Shown here in pieces: positions 52,796 to 62,261 of a DNA stretch of 64,000 bases. Under the pieces are notes generated by a model, which saw only the letters and a list, made by a program, of their open reading frames with translations, did no database searches and had not been told where the DNA came from. Source of the DNA: Pseudomonadota bacterium (lineage in GTDB: Bacteria; Pseudomonadota; Alphaproteobacteria; Rhizobiales; Xanthobacteraceae); the NCBI GenBank assembly GCA_023435725.1, contig JAEYRD010000056.1, positions 62,001 to 126,000 on the forward strand. The letters run 5' to 3'. Position numbers and translations under genes: made by a program. Position 1 is the stretch's first letter. Each line of letters starts with the position of its first letter.

Positions 52796-53875
52796 ATGCG
52801 CGCTGCGATTTTCAGGAACGGTGAGATTGTCGTCGACCGGATGGCTGAGCCGAAGCCGGGCGCCGGTCAGGTGCTGGTCAAGACGCTCGCCTGCGGCATC
52901 TGCGGCTCCGACCTGCACGCACGCCAGCACGCGCACCGCATGGTGGAGATGGCGCGGAAGGTCGGGCGCAAGCCGATGGACCTCACCCGTGACGTCGTGT
53001 TCGGTCACGAATTCTGCTGCGAGGTCGTCGACTACGGCCCCGGCACCGCGCGCAAGCTCAAGCCCGGCACGCGTGTCTGCTCGCTGCCGGCGCTCGTGAC
53101 TCCAAATGGCATCGAGGGCATCGGCTATTCCAACGACAATGTCGGCGGTTATGCCGAAGCGATGCTGCTCAGCGAAGCGCTGCTGCTCGAAGTGCCCAAT
53201 GGTCTAGCTCCCGAACACGCCGCGCTGACCGAGCCGCTCGCGGTCGGCGTCCACGCCGTGGCAAAAGCCAACATTCGCGGCGGCGAGGTGCCGCTCGTGA
53301 TCGGCTGCGGACCGGTCGGGCTCGCGGTCATCGCCGCGCTGAAGATCAGGGGGCTGCACCCGATCGTCGCCGCTGATTATTCGCCGGCGCGGCGTGTGCT
53401 CGCGGCAAAGCTCGGCGCCGACATCGTCGTCGATCCCAAGGTGTCGCAGCCCTATGCGAGCTGGGCCGAGCATGCGCAGATGTCGGAAGCCGAGAAAGCC
53501 GCACGCCCGCCGTTTCAGGCCATGCTGCCGGCGCTGAAGCCGGCAATCATCTTCGAATGTGTCGGCGTGCCCGGCCTGTTGCAGCAGGTGTTCGAAGGCG
53601 CGCCGCGTGATGCCAGGGTGGTCGTGGTCGGGGTCTGCATGGAGACCGACAGGAGCGAACCCATGCTGGGCATCATGAAGGAGCTCAACGTCCAGTACGT
53701 GCTCGGCTACACCCCGGACGAGTTCGCGGCGTCCCTGCGCCTGATCGCGGAAGGGCAGGTGGATGCCGCCGCGATGGTGACCGCCGAGGTCGGGATCGAT
53801 GGCGTTGCGAAAGCCTTCACCGATCTCGCCAATCCCGAGACGCACACCAAGATCATCGTGCAGCCGTGGAGATAG
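52796..53875 (+). CDS. Zinc-type alcohol dehydrogenase lacking the structural-zinc cysteines
   Basis: 359 aa medium-chain dehydrogenase. The catalytic site has Cys in CGICGSDLHA and His in GHEF; the cofactor loop is GCGPVGLAVIA. The four-Cys structural zinc lobe seen in the gene at 24052 is absent, replaced by an insertion around ARQHAHRMVEMARKVG. GGGAGGG precedes the ATG. The 3' end overlaps the convergent TAXI gene by 23 bp. Confidence 0.87.
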   Translation: MRAAIFRNGEIVVDRMAEPKPGAGQVLVKTLACGICGSDLHARQHAHRMVEMARKVGRKPMDLTRDVVFGHEFCCEVVDYGPGTARKLKPGTRVCSLPALVTPNGIEGIGYSNDNVGGYAEAMLLSEALLLEVPNGLAPEHAALTEPLAVGVHAVAKANIRGGEVPLVIGCGPVGLAVIAALKIRGLHPIVAADYSPARRVLAAKLGADIVVDPKVSQPYASWAEHAQMSEAEKAARPPFQAMLPALKPAIIFECVGVPGLLQQVFEGAPRDARVVVVGVCMETDRSEPMLGIMKELNVQYVLGYTPDEFAASLRLIAEGQVDAAAMVTAEVGIDGVAKAFTDLANPETHTKIIVQPWR

Positions 53876-55283
53876 GGACCGGCTGAAGCGCACCGCCGCC
53901 CAGCTTCGCCGCAGGCGCCTCGATGTCGTTGGTGCGGGCGATCACGGCGCGGCGGTCGACGATCGCCTGGTGGAATTGCGCCAGCACGAGGCCGAAGGCG
54001 GCGAGGTCGCCATCCTCGATGGCGCCGTCTTCGTGACAGGCCAGTGTCTCGCGCAAGATGTCGTCGGCCGCGCTCTGCATGGAAGCGAGATCGCCCTGCG
54101 ACGTCGCCGTGCGCACGCTGGAGATCGCCGTGAGCAGGCGGTCGCGATGCCGCGCGTTCAGGCTGCGTTCCTCGCGCTTCAGATAGTGGCGCAGCCAGGC
54201 AGCCATCGAGCCGAGGCCCGAGAGCAGCAGCACTACGCCCCAGATGTAGTCGCTGTACTTGTCCATGAAGCTGCGCTCATTGCCGTCGATAAAGGCGGCT
54301 GCTCCGGGATGGGCCGGGAGTGCGGCGTCCTTGTCGGTGTCGGGCTTCTGGATGTGGCTGGCGCCGGGCAAGTCCTTCGCGAGCGATTGACGGACCGCGA
54401 ACAACTCGCGGGTGAAGGCCGCGACCGTGTCCTCGGACAATGCCGCCGGCGCGACGATCAGATGGTTCACGGCGATGGTGTCGATCTTGTCGTCGGGGCG
54501 CTGCGGCGTGGCAGCAAATGCGCCGGCGGGGATTTCCTCGGATTCGTAGAGCGGGTGTCGCTCGGCGATCGCATCGGAGACGTCGACCGAGAGGAATTTG
54601 GGTTCGCCGCGCAGGCGCGTGGTCGCGGCGATCGTGCTCGCGATGACCTTGTCGTCGAGCGCCCCCACCATCATGAAGGCGTCGAGCGTGGTGTCCTGGG
54701 TCATCTCGGCGATGCGTTCGGTGCCGAACTGGGTGATCGTCACTTTCTGCGGATTGACTCCGGACTCCGCGAGGATGACGCGCAGCAGGTTCAGATTGGC
54801 ATCGCCGAGCCCGGCGACACCGATGCGGCGTCCGCTGAGCGCCGGGATCTCGGTGATCTTCGACCTCGGCGCGCCCTTGCGTCCCGCCGGTGCCCACAGC
54901 ACCACAAAGTTCCGGCGCAGGATTGCGACCGAATTGGTCTCGGGCGGCATGGCGAGATCGCCGCGCGCTACCGCGAGGTCGGCCTCGCCGGAACCGAGCA
55001 GGTTGAGGCTTTGCAGCGTGCCGTCGGTCCCGGTCGGCGCGAGCCGCACCGCGCCGCCTCTGGCGTCGAACGCCTTCGTCATGCCGGCAACGAGCGCCTG
55101 GTCATTGCCGCCGGCCGGTCCGACGGCGATGCGTAGCGTCGCCGGCTGCCAGGTCCAGTAGCCGAGGGCGAGAGCGACCGTGAGCAACGAAAGAGAACTC
55201 GCGAGCGCGAGCCACGGGCCAAAGCGATTGCGGCGGCGAGACGAGGCGCCCATGTTCACGCTCAGATCGCTCGGCACGGGCAT
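53853..55283 (-). CDS. Membrane-anchored TAXI-family (TRAP-type) solute-binding protein
   Basis: 476 aa. N-terminal helix (about 22-42) as signal anchor, then a TAXI binding domain (LRIAVGPAGGNDQALVAGM, ADLAVARGDLAMP, GRRIGVAGLGDANLNLLR). Unusually, a second membrane helix (about 346-364) leads to a cytoplasmic tail of about 110 residues, largely helical. Typical TAXI proteins are about 320 aa, periplasmic and paired with a TRAP permease; none is nearby. It follows the PPK2 gene by 51 bp in one operon. A sensory role is possible. Confidence 0.8.
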   Translation of the reverse strand: MPVPSDLSVNMGASSRRRNRFGPWLALASSLSLLTVALALGYWTWQPATLRIAVGPAGGNDQALVAGMTKAFDARGGAVRLAPTGTDGTLQSLNLLGSGEADLAVARGDLAMPPETNSVAILRRNFVVLWAPAGRKGAPRSKITEIPALSGRRIGVAGLGDANLNLLRVILAESGVNPQKVTITQFGTERIAEMTQDTTLDAFMMVGALDDKVIASTIAATTRLRGEPKFLSVDVSDAIAERHPLYESEEIPAGAFAATPQRPDDKIDTIAVNHLIVAPAALSEDTVAAFTRELFAVRQSLAKDLPGASHIQKPDTDKDAALPAHPGAAAFIDGNERSFMDKYSDYIWGVVLLLSGLGSMAAWLRHYLKREERSLNARHRDRLLTAISSVRTATSQGDLASMQSAADDILRETLACHEDGAIEDGDLAAFGLVLAQFHQAIVDRRAVIARTNDIEAPAAKLGGGALQPVPISTAAR

Positions 55284-55334
55284 CTCGCTTTCCTTATCCG
55301 GAAGCGCGCCCGCCGGTTGATGCGGCGGGTGCCG

Positions 55335-56249
55335 TCAGTACTTCGCAGGCACGTACATCTCCTGCGGAATCGGTCCGCGGTGATAGTCGGGGTTGCGGAC
55401 GCGCGGCGGGAGCACCACCGGCGCGCGCGCGACCTCCTGGTACGGCATCTGGCTCAGGAGATGCGAGATGCAGTTAAGCCGGGCGCGCTTCTTGTCGACG
55501 GCATCGACGATCCACCATGGCGTATCAGGCAGGTGCGTGTGCTCGAGCATCGTCTCCTTGGCCTTGGTGTACTGCTCCCAGCGGCTGCGCGCCTCGACGT
55601 CCATCGGGCTCAGCTTCCACTGTTTCAAGGGATCCTTGATGCGCATGGTGAAGCGGAACTGCTGCTCGTCGTCGGTGATCGAGAACCAGTATTTGACCAG
55701 GATGATGCCGGAACGGATCAGCATCCGCTCGAACTCTGGCACCGTCTTGAAGAACTCCTGGTATTGTTCATCGCTGCAGAAGCCCATCACGCGCTCGACG
55801 CCGGCGCGGTTGTACCAGCTGCGGTCGAACAGCACGATTTCGCCGCCGGCCGGCAGGTGCGCCACGTAGCGTTGGAAGTACCATTGTGTGCGCTCGCGCT
55901 CGCTGGGGGCAGGAAGCGCTGCGACGCGGCAGATGCGGGGATTGAGGCGCTGGGTGATGCGCTTGATCACGCCGCCCTTGCCGGCGGAATCGCGGCCCTC
56001 GAACAGCACGACGACCTTCTTCTTCTCGCTCTGCACCCAGTCCTGGAGCTTGACCAGCTCGCCCTGGAGCCGCAGCAATTCCCGGAAATAGAGCTTGCGA
56101 TCCACCGTCGGCCCCGGCGCGTCAGTCTCGTCCAGCAGCTCGTCGAGCCTGCTGTCGTCGAGCTCCATCTCCAGCTCCTCGTCGAGATCGTCGGCCATCT
56201 CCTGAATGATGCGATCGCGCTTGGCGGTTTCGGAGGTACGGTCGGTCAT
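55335..56249 (-). CDS. ppk2: Polyphosphate kinase 2 family protein
   Basis: 304 aa. Walker A-type loop EGRDSAGKGGVI, lid and second motif FDRSWYNRAGVERVMGF, then RRIKDPLKQWKLSP-like helices and the C-terminal LPPRVRNPDY. It transfers phosphate between polyphosphate and nucleoside diphosphates. An acidic N-terminal stretch (about 16-38) precedes the core. The ATG at 56249 is chosen because the upstream extension reads through non-conserved sequence. Single-domain (class I-type) length. Upstream partner of the TAXI gene. Confidence 0.9.
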   Translation of the reverse strand: MTDRTSETAKRDRIIQEMADDLDEELEMELDDSRLDELLDETDAPGPTVDRKLYFRELLRLQGELVKLQDWVQSEKKKVVVLFEGRDSAGKGGVIKRITQRLNPRICRVAALPAPSERERTQWYFQRYVAHLPAGGEIVLFDRSWYNRAGVERVMGFCSDEQYQEFFKTVPEFERMLIRSGIILVKYWFSITDDEQQFRFTMRIKDPLKQWKLSPMDVEARSRWEQYTKAKETMLEHTHLPDTPWWIVDAVDKKRARLNCISHLLSQMPYQEVARAPVVLPPRVRNPDYHRGPIPQEMYVPAKY

Positions 56250-56378
56250 GGGTTCTTCTCTCGGCAGGCGTGCTGTCGCCCAAGACCATCGGCGGGGTTT
56301 GTTGCGGCAATATGACACCGGCGGCCGCAAAGACCGCTTCATATGGAATGATCCCGAAACGGTACGGCAGCCATGCTG

Positions 56379-56840
56379 TCACACCGGCAGCGCGATCGAG
56401 TATTTCACCTGGCTCAGTGCAAAGCTCGACTCGATTGAGGCGATGCCGTCGAGCCGGGTCAGCTTGGTCTTCAGGAAGGTCTCGTAGGAGGCAAGGTCGG
56501 CGGCGACGACGCGCAGGAGATAGTCGCGGTTGCCGGTCATCAGATAGCACTCCAGCACTTCGTCCCATTTCGAGATCGCGCGGGCGAAGCGATTGAGGTC
56601 TTCCTCCTTCTGCCGTGCCAGCTTGATCGAGATGAAGACGCTGACATGCAGGCCCAGCGCCTTCTGGTCGACGGTCGCGATGTAGCGCGAGATGACGCCG
56701 CGCTCCTCCAGCAGCTTGACCCGGCGGTGGCAGGGCGAGACCGAGAGCCCGACCTTGTCGGCAAGCTCCTGCATGGTCAGCCGGCTGTCGGTCTGGAGCA
56801 GGGCGAGGATCTTGCGGTCGATGGCGTCGAGCTCGGGCAT
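56379..56840 (-). CDS. Lrp/AsnC-family transcriptional regulator
   Basis: 153 aa. HTH about 4-60 (LDAIDRKILALLQTDSRLTMQELADKVGLS), then the RAM ligand-binding domain (about 65-150). Divergent from the AceE-like E1 gene with 133 bp between starts, the classic arrangement of an Lrp regulator and its amino-acid-responsive target. It resembles the placement of MdeR next to MdeB in Pseudomonas putida methionine catabolism. Confidence 0.9.
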   Translation of the reverse strand: MPELDAIDRKILALLQTDSRLTMQELADKVGLSVSPCHRRVKLLEERGVISRYIATVDQKALGLHVSVFISIKLARQKEEDLNRFARAISKWDEVLECYLMTGNRDYLLRVVAADLASYETFLKTKLTRLDGIASIESSFALSQVKYSIALPV

Positions 56841-56973
56841 TGGGATGAAACCTGTGTTTTGTGGTGTTCCGTTGATAAATTATCCCAATATTGACGGGTA
56901 TGGCGCGAAAAATTGAGAAGTTTGGCGTTGCCGGCAGGCGTATCATCCGGGCGTTATGTCCGGGAGCACTGCC

Positions 56974-59337
56974 ATGCCCGTTGGTACCACCCGTCTCGAC
57001 ACATTGACCGCGCTGGCCCGCAAGGCGCTGTGGCTGTCGTCATGGACCATCCATCACGCCAACCACATCCGCCCGAATGCGGACGGCCTCAAGGTTGGCG
57101 GCCATCAGGCCTCGTCGGCCTCGCTCGCCACCATCATGTCGGCGCTGTATTTCCATGTGCTGCGGCCCGAAGATCGCGTCGCGGTGAAGCCGCATGCGAG
57201 CCCGGTGTTCCACGCCATCCAGTATCTGTTCGGGCGGCAGACCCGTGAGAAGCTGGAGAATTTCCGCGGCTTCAAGGGCGCGCAGTCCTATCCCTCGCGC
57301 ACCAAGGATGTCGACGACGTCGATTTCTCGACCGGCTCGGTCGGCCTCGGCGTCGCGCAGACGCTGTTCTCCTCGCTGGTGCAGGACTACGTCAAGGCGC
57401 ATGGCTGGATGAAGGATCGCCGCGAAGGGCGCATGATCGCGCTGGTCGGCGATGCCGAGATGGACGAGGGCAACATCTTCGAGGCGCTCGCCGAGGGCTG
57501 GAAGCACGGCCTGCGCAACACCTGGTGGGTGGTCGACTACAACCGCCAGTCGCTCGACGCCGTCGTGCGCGAAGGGCTCTGGGAAAAGTTCGAGACCATG
57601 TTCCGCAATTTCGGCTGGGACGTGGTGATCGTGAAATACGGCCGCCTGATGCGCGAGGCGTTTGCCGAGCCCGGCGGCGAAGCGTTGAAGCGCTGGATCG
57701 ACAATTGCCCGAATGCGCTCTACGCGGCGCTGTGCTTCCAGGGCGGCGCCGCCTTCCGCAAACATCTGCACGACGAGATCGGCGATCAGGGCCCGATCAC
57801 CAAGCTGATCGACAAGCGCAGCGACGAGGAACTGCTGGCGCTGATGTCGAACCTCGGCGGCCATGACATGGCGAGCATGCTCGAGGCCTTCGAAGCGATC
57901 GATCACGACCGTCCGGTCTGCTTCATCGCCTACACGATCAAGGGCGTCGGTCTGCCGTTCCAGGGCCACAAGGACAACCACGCCGGTCTGATGACGGTCG
58001 CGCAGCTCGAGAAATGGCGCGCCAGCCAGAACATCCGGCCCGGGCACGAATGGGACAAGTTCGAAGGGCTCACGCAGGATGCGGCCGAGCTCGAAGCTTT
58101 CCTCGCGCGCGTGCCGTTCAACCAGGACGGCCGCCGCCTGACCGCGCCCGTCGTCGAGGTGCCTGAGCAGCTTACCTTCAAGTCGTCGCCACAGATGTCG
58201 ACCCAGCAGGGCTTTGGCCTCGTGCTGAACGAGATTGCGCGCAGCGACAACGAGCTGGCAAAGCGCATCGTCACCACATCGCCCGACGTCACCGTCTCGA
58301 CCAATCTCGGCCCCTGGGTCAACCGGCGCGGCCTGTTTGCGCGCGCGGAGAAGGCGGACTTATTCCGCAGCGAGAAAATTCCATCCACGTTCAATTGGGA
58401 TTTCTCGCCAAAGGGCCAACACCTCGAGCTCGGCATTGCCGAGATGAACCTGTTCATCATGCTCTCGGCGCTCGGCCTGTCGCACCAGATCAACGGCGCG
58501 CGGCTGCTGCCGGTCGGCACGCTCTACGATCCCTTCATCGAGCGCGGGCTCGATGCGCTGAACTATGCCTGTTACCAGGACGCGCGCTTCATGGTGGCGG
58601 CGACGCCGTCCGGCATCACGCTCGCGCCCGAGGGCGGCGCGCACCAGTCGATCGCAACGCCGCTGATCGGCATGGCGCAGGATGGCCTCGCCTCGTTCGA
58701 GCCGGCCTTCGTCGACGAACTCGCCGTGATCATGGCTTTCGGCTTTGACCACATGCAGCGCGATCCGGGCGAAGGCGGCTCGGTCTATTTGCGGCTCTCG
58801 ACGCGCAGCATCGAGCAGGCGCAGCGGATCATGACGCCCGAGCTTGCGCAGGGCATTACCGACGGCGCCTATTGGCTGCGCAAGCCGGGCCCCAATGCCG
58901 AAGTCGTGATTGCCTATACCGGCGCGGTCGCCCCGGAAGCGATCGAGGCAACCGGCTTCATCGGCGAGAGCCGCCGCGATATCGGCCTGCTCGCGATCAC
59001 TTCGGCGGACCGACTCCATTCAGGCTGGACTGCCGCACGGAAATTGCGGCGTGACCGTCGCGGCGTGCAGCACCTCAGCCATATCGAGAAGCTGCTGGCG
59101 CCGCTGCCGCGCGACTGCGGTATCGTGACCGTGATCGACGGCCACCCATCGGCGCTCGGCTGGCTCGGCAGCGTCCGCGGCCATCGCGTCGAGGCGCTCG
59201 GCGTCGAGCAGTTCGGCCAGACCGGCACCATCGCCGACCTCTATCGCCACTACGGCATCGACGCCAACGCCATCATCGATGCGGCGGAAAGCCTCACCAC
59301 GGGCGCGCCGGTGCTGCATCGGAAGATGGCGGTGTGA
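56974..59337 (+). CDS. AceE-like 2-oxoacid dehydrogenase E1 (homodimeric, TPP-dependent)
   Basis: 787 aa. The thiamine-diphosphate motif is GDAEMDEGN...VDYNRQ. The transketolase-type pyrimidine and C-terminal domains are present (GQHLELGIAEMNLFIMLSALG, HPSALGWLGSVRGH). Start at 56974 has GGGAG eight bases upstream; ATG 56956 is the alternative. No E2/E3 genes adjoin. The Lrp neighbour suggests a 2-oxobutyrate or branched-chain oxoacid substrate and not central pyruvate flux; that is inference. Confidence 0.87.
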   Translation: MPVGTTRLDTLTALARKALWLSSWTIHHANHIRPNADGLKVGGHQASSASLATIMSALYFHVLRPEDRVAVKPHASPVFHAIQYLFGRQTREKLENFRGFKGAQSYPSRTKDVDDVDFSTGSVGLGVAQTLFSSLVQDYVKAHGWMKDRREGRMIALVGDAEMDEGNIFEALAEGWKHGLRNTWWVVDYNRQSLDAVVREGLWEKFETMFRNFGWDVVIVKYGRLMREAFAEPGGEALKRWIDNCPNALYAALCFQGGAAFRKHLHDEIGDQGPITKLIDKRSDEELLALMSNLGGHDMASMLEAFEAIDHDRPVCFIAYTIKGVGLPFQGHKDNHAGLMTVAQLEKWRASQNIRPGHEWDKFEGLTQDAAELEAFLARVPFNQDGRRLTAPVVEVPEQLTFKSSPQMSTQQGFGLVLNEIARSDNELAKRIVTTSPDVTVSTNLGPWVNRRGLFARAEKADLFRSEKIPSTFNWDFSPKGQHLELGIAEMNLFIMLSALGLSHQINGARLLPVGTLYDPFIERGLDALNYACYQDARFMVAATPSGITLAPEGGAHQSIATPLIGMAQDGLASFEPAFVDELAVIMAFGFDHMQRDPGEGGSVYLRLSTRSIEQAQRIMTPELAQGITDGAYWLRKPGPNAEVVIAYTGAVAPEAIEATGFIGESRRDIGLLAITSADRLHSGWTAARKLRRDRRGVQHLSHIEKLLAPLPRDCGIVTVIDGHPSALGWLGSVRGHRVEALGVEQFGQTGTIADLYRHYGIDANAIIDAAESLTTGAPVLHRKMAV

Positions 59338-59356
59338 TCGAGGTAACTTCACTGTT

Positions 59357-59456
59357 ATTCTGGGGCGCGCGTTAGCGCGAGCCCGGAATCCATCGGGCCT
59401 CGGTACAGGCGGTGGAATGGATTCCGGGCTCGCGACGTTGTCGCGCCCCCGGAATG
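59357..59456. repeat. Palindromic intergenic repeat, family B
   Basis: About 100 bp with outer GGGGCGCG / CGCGCCCC arms and inner GAGCCCGGAATCCAT / ATGGATTCCGGGCTC arms, 15 bp perfect. Lies between the E1 and aldehyde dehydrogenase genes. No coding content. Confidence 0.8.
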
Positions 59457-59615
59457 AAGACCTCAAAAGCCGCCTTGCCACGTCCCCGGCATCCGCTCAT
59501 ATAGTCTCCGTCTGCCGCAACGCTGGCCCCGCATATGGCGGGTTCAATTGCGGGCGCTTTCGTGCAAGGATACCTGCCGAAACGCCCCCCTCCATGCCCC
59601 AAGAAGAGGTTAATG

Positions 59616-61046
59616 ATGGTCAATCGTATGCAATTCTACATCGACGGCGCCTGGGTCGATCCCGCCGTCAAGAAGTCCACCGCCGTGGTCAATCCGGCGA
59701 CGGAAGAGGCGATGTACGAGGTTGCACTGGGCTCCAAGGCTGACGTGGACAAGGCCGTCGCCGCCGCCAAGCGCGCCTTTGCAACTTTCTCCCAGACCAG
59801 CCGCGAGGAGCGCGTCGCGCTGCTCACCAAGGTCATCGAGATCTACAAGGGGCGTCTCAAGGAGATCGGCGCCGCCGTCTCCGACGAGATGGGTGCGCCG
59901 CTGCCGATGGCGGAGAAGCTCCAGGCCGGCGCCGGCCTCGGCCATCTCATGACCACGCTCGACGTGCTCAAGAACTATCATTTCGAGGAGCCGGTCGGCA
60001 CCGCCATGGTGCTGCGCGAGCCGATCGGCGTGGTCGGCATGATCACGCCCTGGAACTGGCCGCTCAACCAGATCGCCTGCAAGGTCGCGCCCGCGCTCGC
60101 CGCCGGCTGCACCATGATCCTGAAGCCGTCGGAGTTCACGCCGACCTCGGCGCTGATCTTCGCGGAAATCCTCCATGAAGCCGGCGTGCCGAAGGGCGTG
60201 TTCAACCTCGTCAACGGTCTCGGCCCCGAGGTCGGCGCCGCCATGAGCGAGCATCCCGACATCGACATGATCTCCTTCACCGGCTCGACCCGCGCCGGCA
60301 TCGATGTTGCCAAGCGCGCGGCCCCGACCGTGAAGCGCGTCAGCCAGGAGCTCGGCGGCAAGTCGCCGAACGTCATCCTCGAAGGCGCCGACCTGCAGAA
60401 GGCGGTGACCGGCGGCGTGATGCACATGTTCAACAACTCCGGCCAGTCCTGCAACGCGCCCTCGCGCATGATCGTGCCGCTGTCGAAGATGAAGGAAGTG
60501 GCCGCGATCGCGAAGGCCGTCGCCGACAAGACCAAGGCGGGCGATCCGCGCGCCGAAGGCACCACCATCGGCCCGGTCGTCAACCGCGGCCAGTGGGACA
60601 AGATCCAGGGCCTCATCAAGAAGGGCATCGACGAGGGCGCAACGCTCGTCGCCGGCGGCCCGGGCCTGCCCGAAGGTGTCAACAAGGGCTTCTACGTCCG
60701 GCCGACCATCTTCGCCGACGTCACCCCTGACATGACGATCGCACGTGAAGAGATCTTCGGACCGGTGCTGACCATCATCGGCGCCAAGGACGAAGCCGAC
60801 GCCGTGCAGATCGCCAACGACACGCCCTATGGCCTCGCTGGCTATGTCTCGGGCGCTTCGGTCGAGGACGCCAAGCGCGTCGGTCGCCAGATCCGCGCCG
60901 GCAACGTCAACCTCCAGGGCGTGCCGAACGACCGCACGGCGCCGTTCGGCGGCTACAAGCAGTCCGGCAACGGTCGCGAGTGGGGCAAGTACGGCCTCGA
61001 GGACTTCCTCGAAGTGAAGGCCGTCGCCGGCTTCAACGCGGCGTAA
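59616..61046 (+). CDS. Aldehyde dehydrogenase (NAD(P)-dependent)
   Basis: 476 aa. Catalytic Cys in NNSGQSCNAPSRM, general-base Glu in SQELGGKSP, cofactor loop SFTGSTRAG, PWNWPLNQIACKVAPALAAG, and EEIFGPVL. GAAGAGG precedes ATG 59616; an adjacent ATG at 59613 and one at 59628 are alternatives. Substrate not assignable. A strong terminator follows directly. Confidence 0.92.
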   Translation: MVNRMQFYIDGAWVDPAVKKSTAVVNPATEEAMYEVALGSKADVDKAVAAAKRAFATFSQTSREERVALLTKVIEIYKGRLKEIGAAVSDEMGAPLPMAEKLQAGAGLGHLMTTLDVLKNYHFEEPVGTAMVLREPIGVVGMITPWNWPLNQIACKVAPALAAGCTMILKPSEFTPTSALIFAEILHEAGVPKGVFNLVNGLGPEVGAAMSEHPDIDMISFTGSTRAGIDVAKRAAPTVKRVSQELGGKSPNVILEGADLQKAVTGGVMHMFNNSGQSCNAPSRMIVPLSKMKEVAAIAKAVADKTKAGDPRAEGTTIGPVVNRGQWDKIQGLIKKGIDEGATLVAGGPGLPEGVNKGFYVRPTIFADVTPDMTIAREEIFGPVLTIIGAKDEADAVQIANDTPYGLAGYVSGASVEDAKRVGRQIRAGNVNLQGVPNDRTAPFGGYKQSGNGREWGKYGLEDFLEVKAVAGFNAA

Positions 61047-61068
61047 GCCTCATCGCCTGAACACATGA

Positions 61069-61103
61069 CGCCGGAGCGGGAAACCGCTCCGGCGTTTTTT
61101 TTG
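61069..61103 (+). terminator. Strong intrinsic terminator of the aldehyde dehydrogenase gene
   Basis: A 12 bp perfect stem ACGCCGGAGCGG / CCGCTCCGGCGT with GAAA loop, followed by seven more T residues. Best intrinsic terminator in the window. Confidence 0.95.
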
Positions 61104-61171
61104 TAGCCCGCATGGAGCGAAGCGGAATGCGGGGCCGGTCCCTGGATTGCACTGCGCTCCATCCGGGCTAC
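61104..61171. repeat. Palindromic intergenic repeat, family C
   Basis: Starts GTAGCCCGCATGGAGCGAAG and ends CTCCATCCGGGCTAC, outer arms complementary. Located between the terminator and the convergent lactonase gene. Confidence 0.75.
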
Positions 61172-61188
61172 GGGCCGGCGCGGAGCGC

Positions 61189-62175
61189 CTATCCCCCAAG
61201 CGCGCCTTGCGTGTTCACATACAGCGCGTAGATCGACTGGCTCGCCGCCATGAACAGGCGGTTGCGCTTGACGCCGCCGAAGCAGAGATTGGCGCAGCGT
61301 TCGGGCAGGGCGATGCGGCCGATCATGACGCCGTCGGGCGCGAACACCACGACGCCGTCGAGCTCGGGATCGCCCATCCCCCAGCCGCACCAGAGATTGC
61401 CGTCGATGTCGCAGCGCATGCCGTCGGGCGTGCCCGGACCGGCATCGATGAAGACGCGCTTGTTGGCGATCGTGGTGCCGTCGGACGAGACGTCATAGGC
61501 GAGGATCTTGCGGTTCGGAACGCCGCGGGATTCCACGACGTAGAGGATCTTCTCGTCAGGCGAGAAGCACAGCCCGTTCGGACCGAGCACGCCCTCGGCG
61601 ACGATGGTTGCCTTGCCGGTCGCGGGATCGAACCGGTAGACGTTCGGATCGATCTCGGGCTCGGCCTTGTAGCCCTCGTAATTGCCGAGCAGGCCGAAGG
61701 TCGGATCGGTGAACCAGATCGAGCCATCGGACTTCACGACGACGTCGTTCGGCGAGTTCAGCCGCTTGCCATTGAACGAGTCCATCAGCACGGTGATGGT
61801 GCCGTCATATTCGGTGCGCACCACGCGCCGGCCGCCATGCTCGCAGGTGACGAGCCGGCCCTGACGGTCGCGGGTGTTGCCGTTGGCGAAATTGGAAGGC
61901 TTTCGGAAAACCGAGACGGCGCCGGTTTCCTCCTCCCATTTGATGATGCGCTGGTTCGGAATGTCGCTGCAGAGCAGATAGCGCCCGTCGCCGAACCAGA
62001 CCGGCCCCTCGGCCCAGCGCAGGCCCGTGGTCAGTCGCTCAACGGCGGAAAGCTTCAGCCAGTATTTTTCGAAGCGGGGATCGAGTGCACTTATCGCTTG
62101 ATCGGGGTAATACGTCGCCGGCCGCCACCCCTGTGTTCGTTCTTGCGTGTGGGACGGTGCATCGTTCATGTGCAT
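61189..62175 (-). CDS. SMP-30/gluconolactonase/LRE-family protein
   Basis: 328 aa six-bladed propeller. Metal-site elements: WAEGPVWFGDG, NSPNDVVVKSDGSIWFTDP, GPNGLCFSPDE, GTPDGMRCDIDGNLWCG. Probably hydrolyses sugar-acid lactones in the cytoplasm. Divergent from the uronate-dehydrogenase-like gene (86 bp between starts), which would make its lactone substrate. Either ATG 62175 or ATG 62169 may be used; the second has better ribosome-site spacing. Confidence 0.85.
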   Translation of the reverse strand: MHMNDAPSHTQERTQGWRPATYYPDQAISALDPRFEKYWLKLSAVERLTTGLRWAEGPVWFGDGRYLLCSDIPNQRIIKWEEETGAVSVFRKPSNFANGNTRDRQGRLVTCEHGGRRVVRTEYDGTITVLMDSFNGKRLNSPNDVVVKSDGSIWFTDPTFGLLGNYEGYKAEPEIDPNVYRFDPATGKATIVAEGVLGPNGLCFSPDEKILYVVESRGVPNRKILAYDVSSDGTTIANKRVFIDAGPGTPDGMRCDIDGNLWCGWGMGDPELDGVVVFAPDGVMIGRIALPERCANLCFGGVKRNRLFMAASQSIYALYVNTQGALGG

Positions 62176-62261
62176 TTCTCGTTGTTGCGTTCCCTCTGCC
62201 CAAGTCTGCTATCATCAGTGATCCACGACCGCAAATCGGTCGCAAATACATGAGGGAAGAA

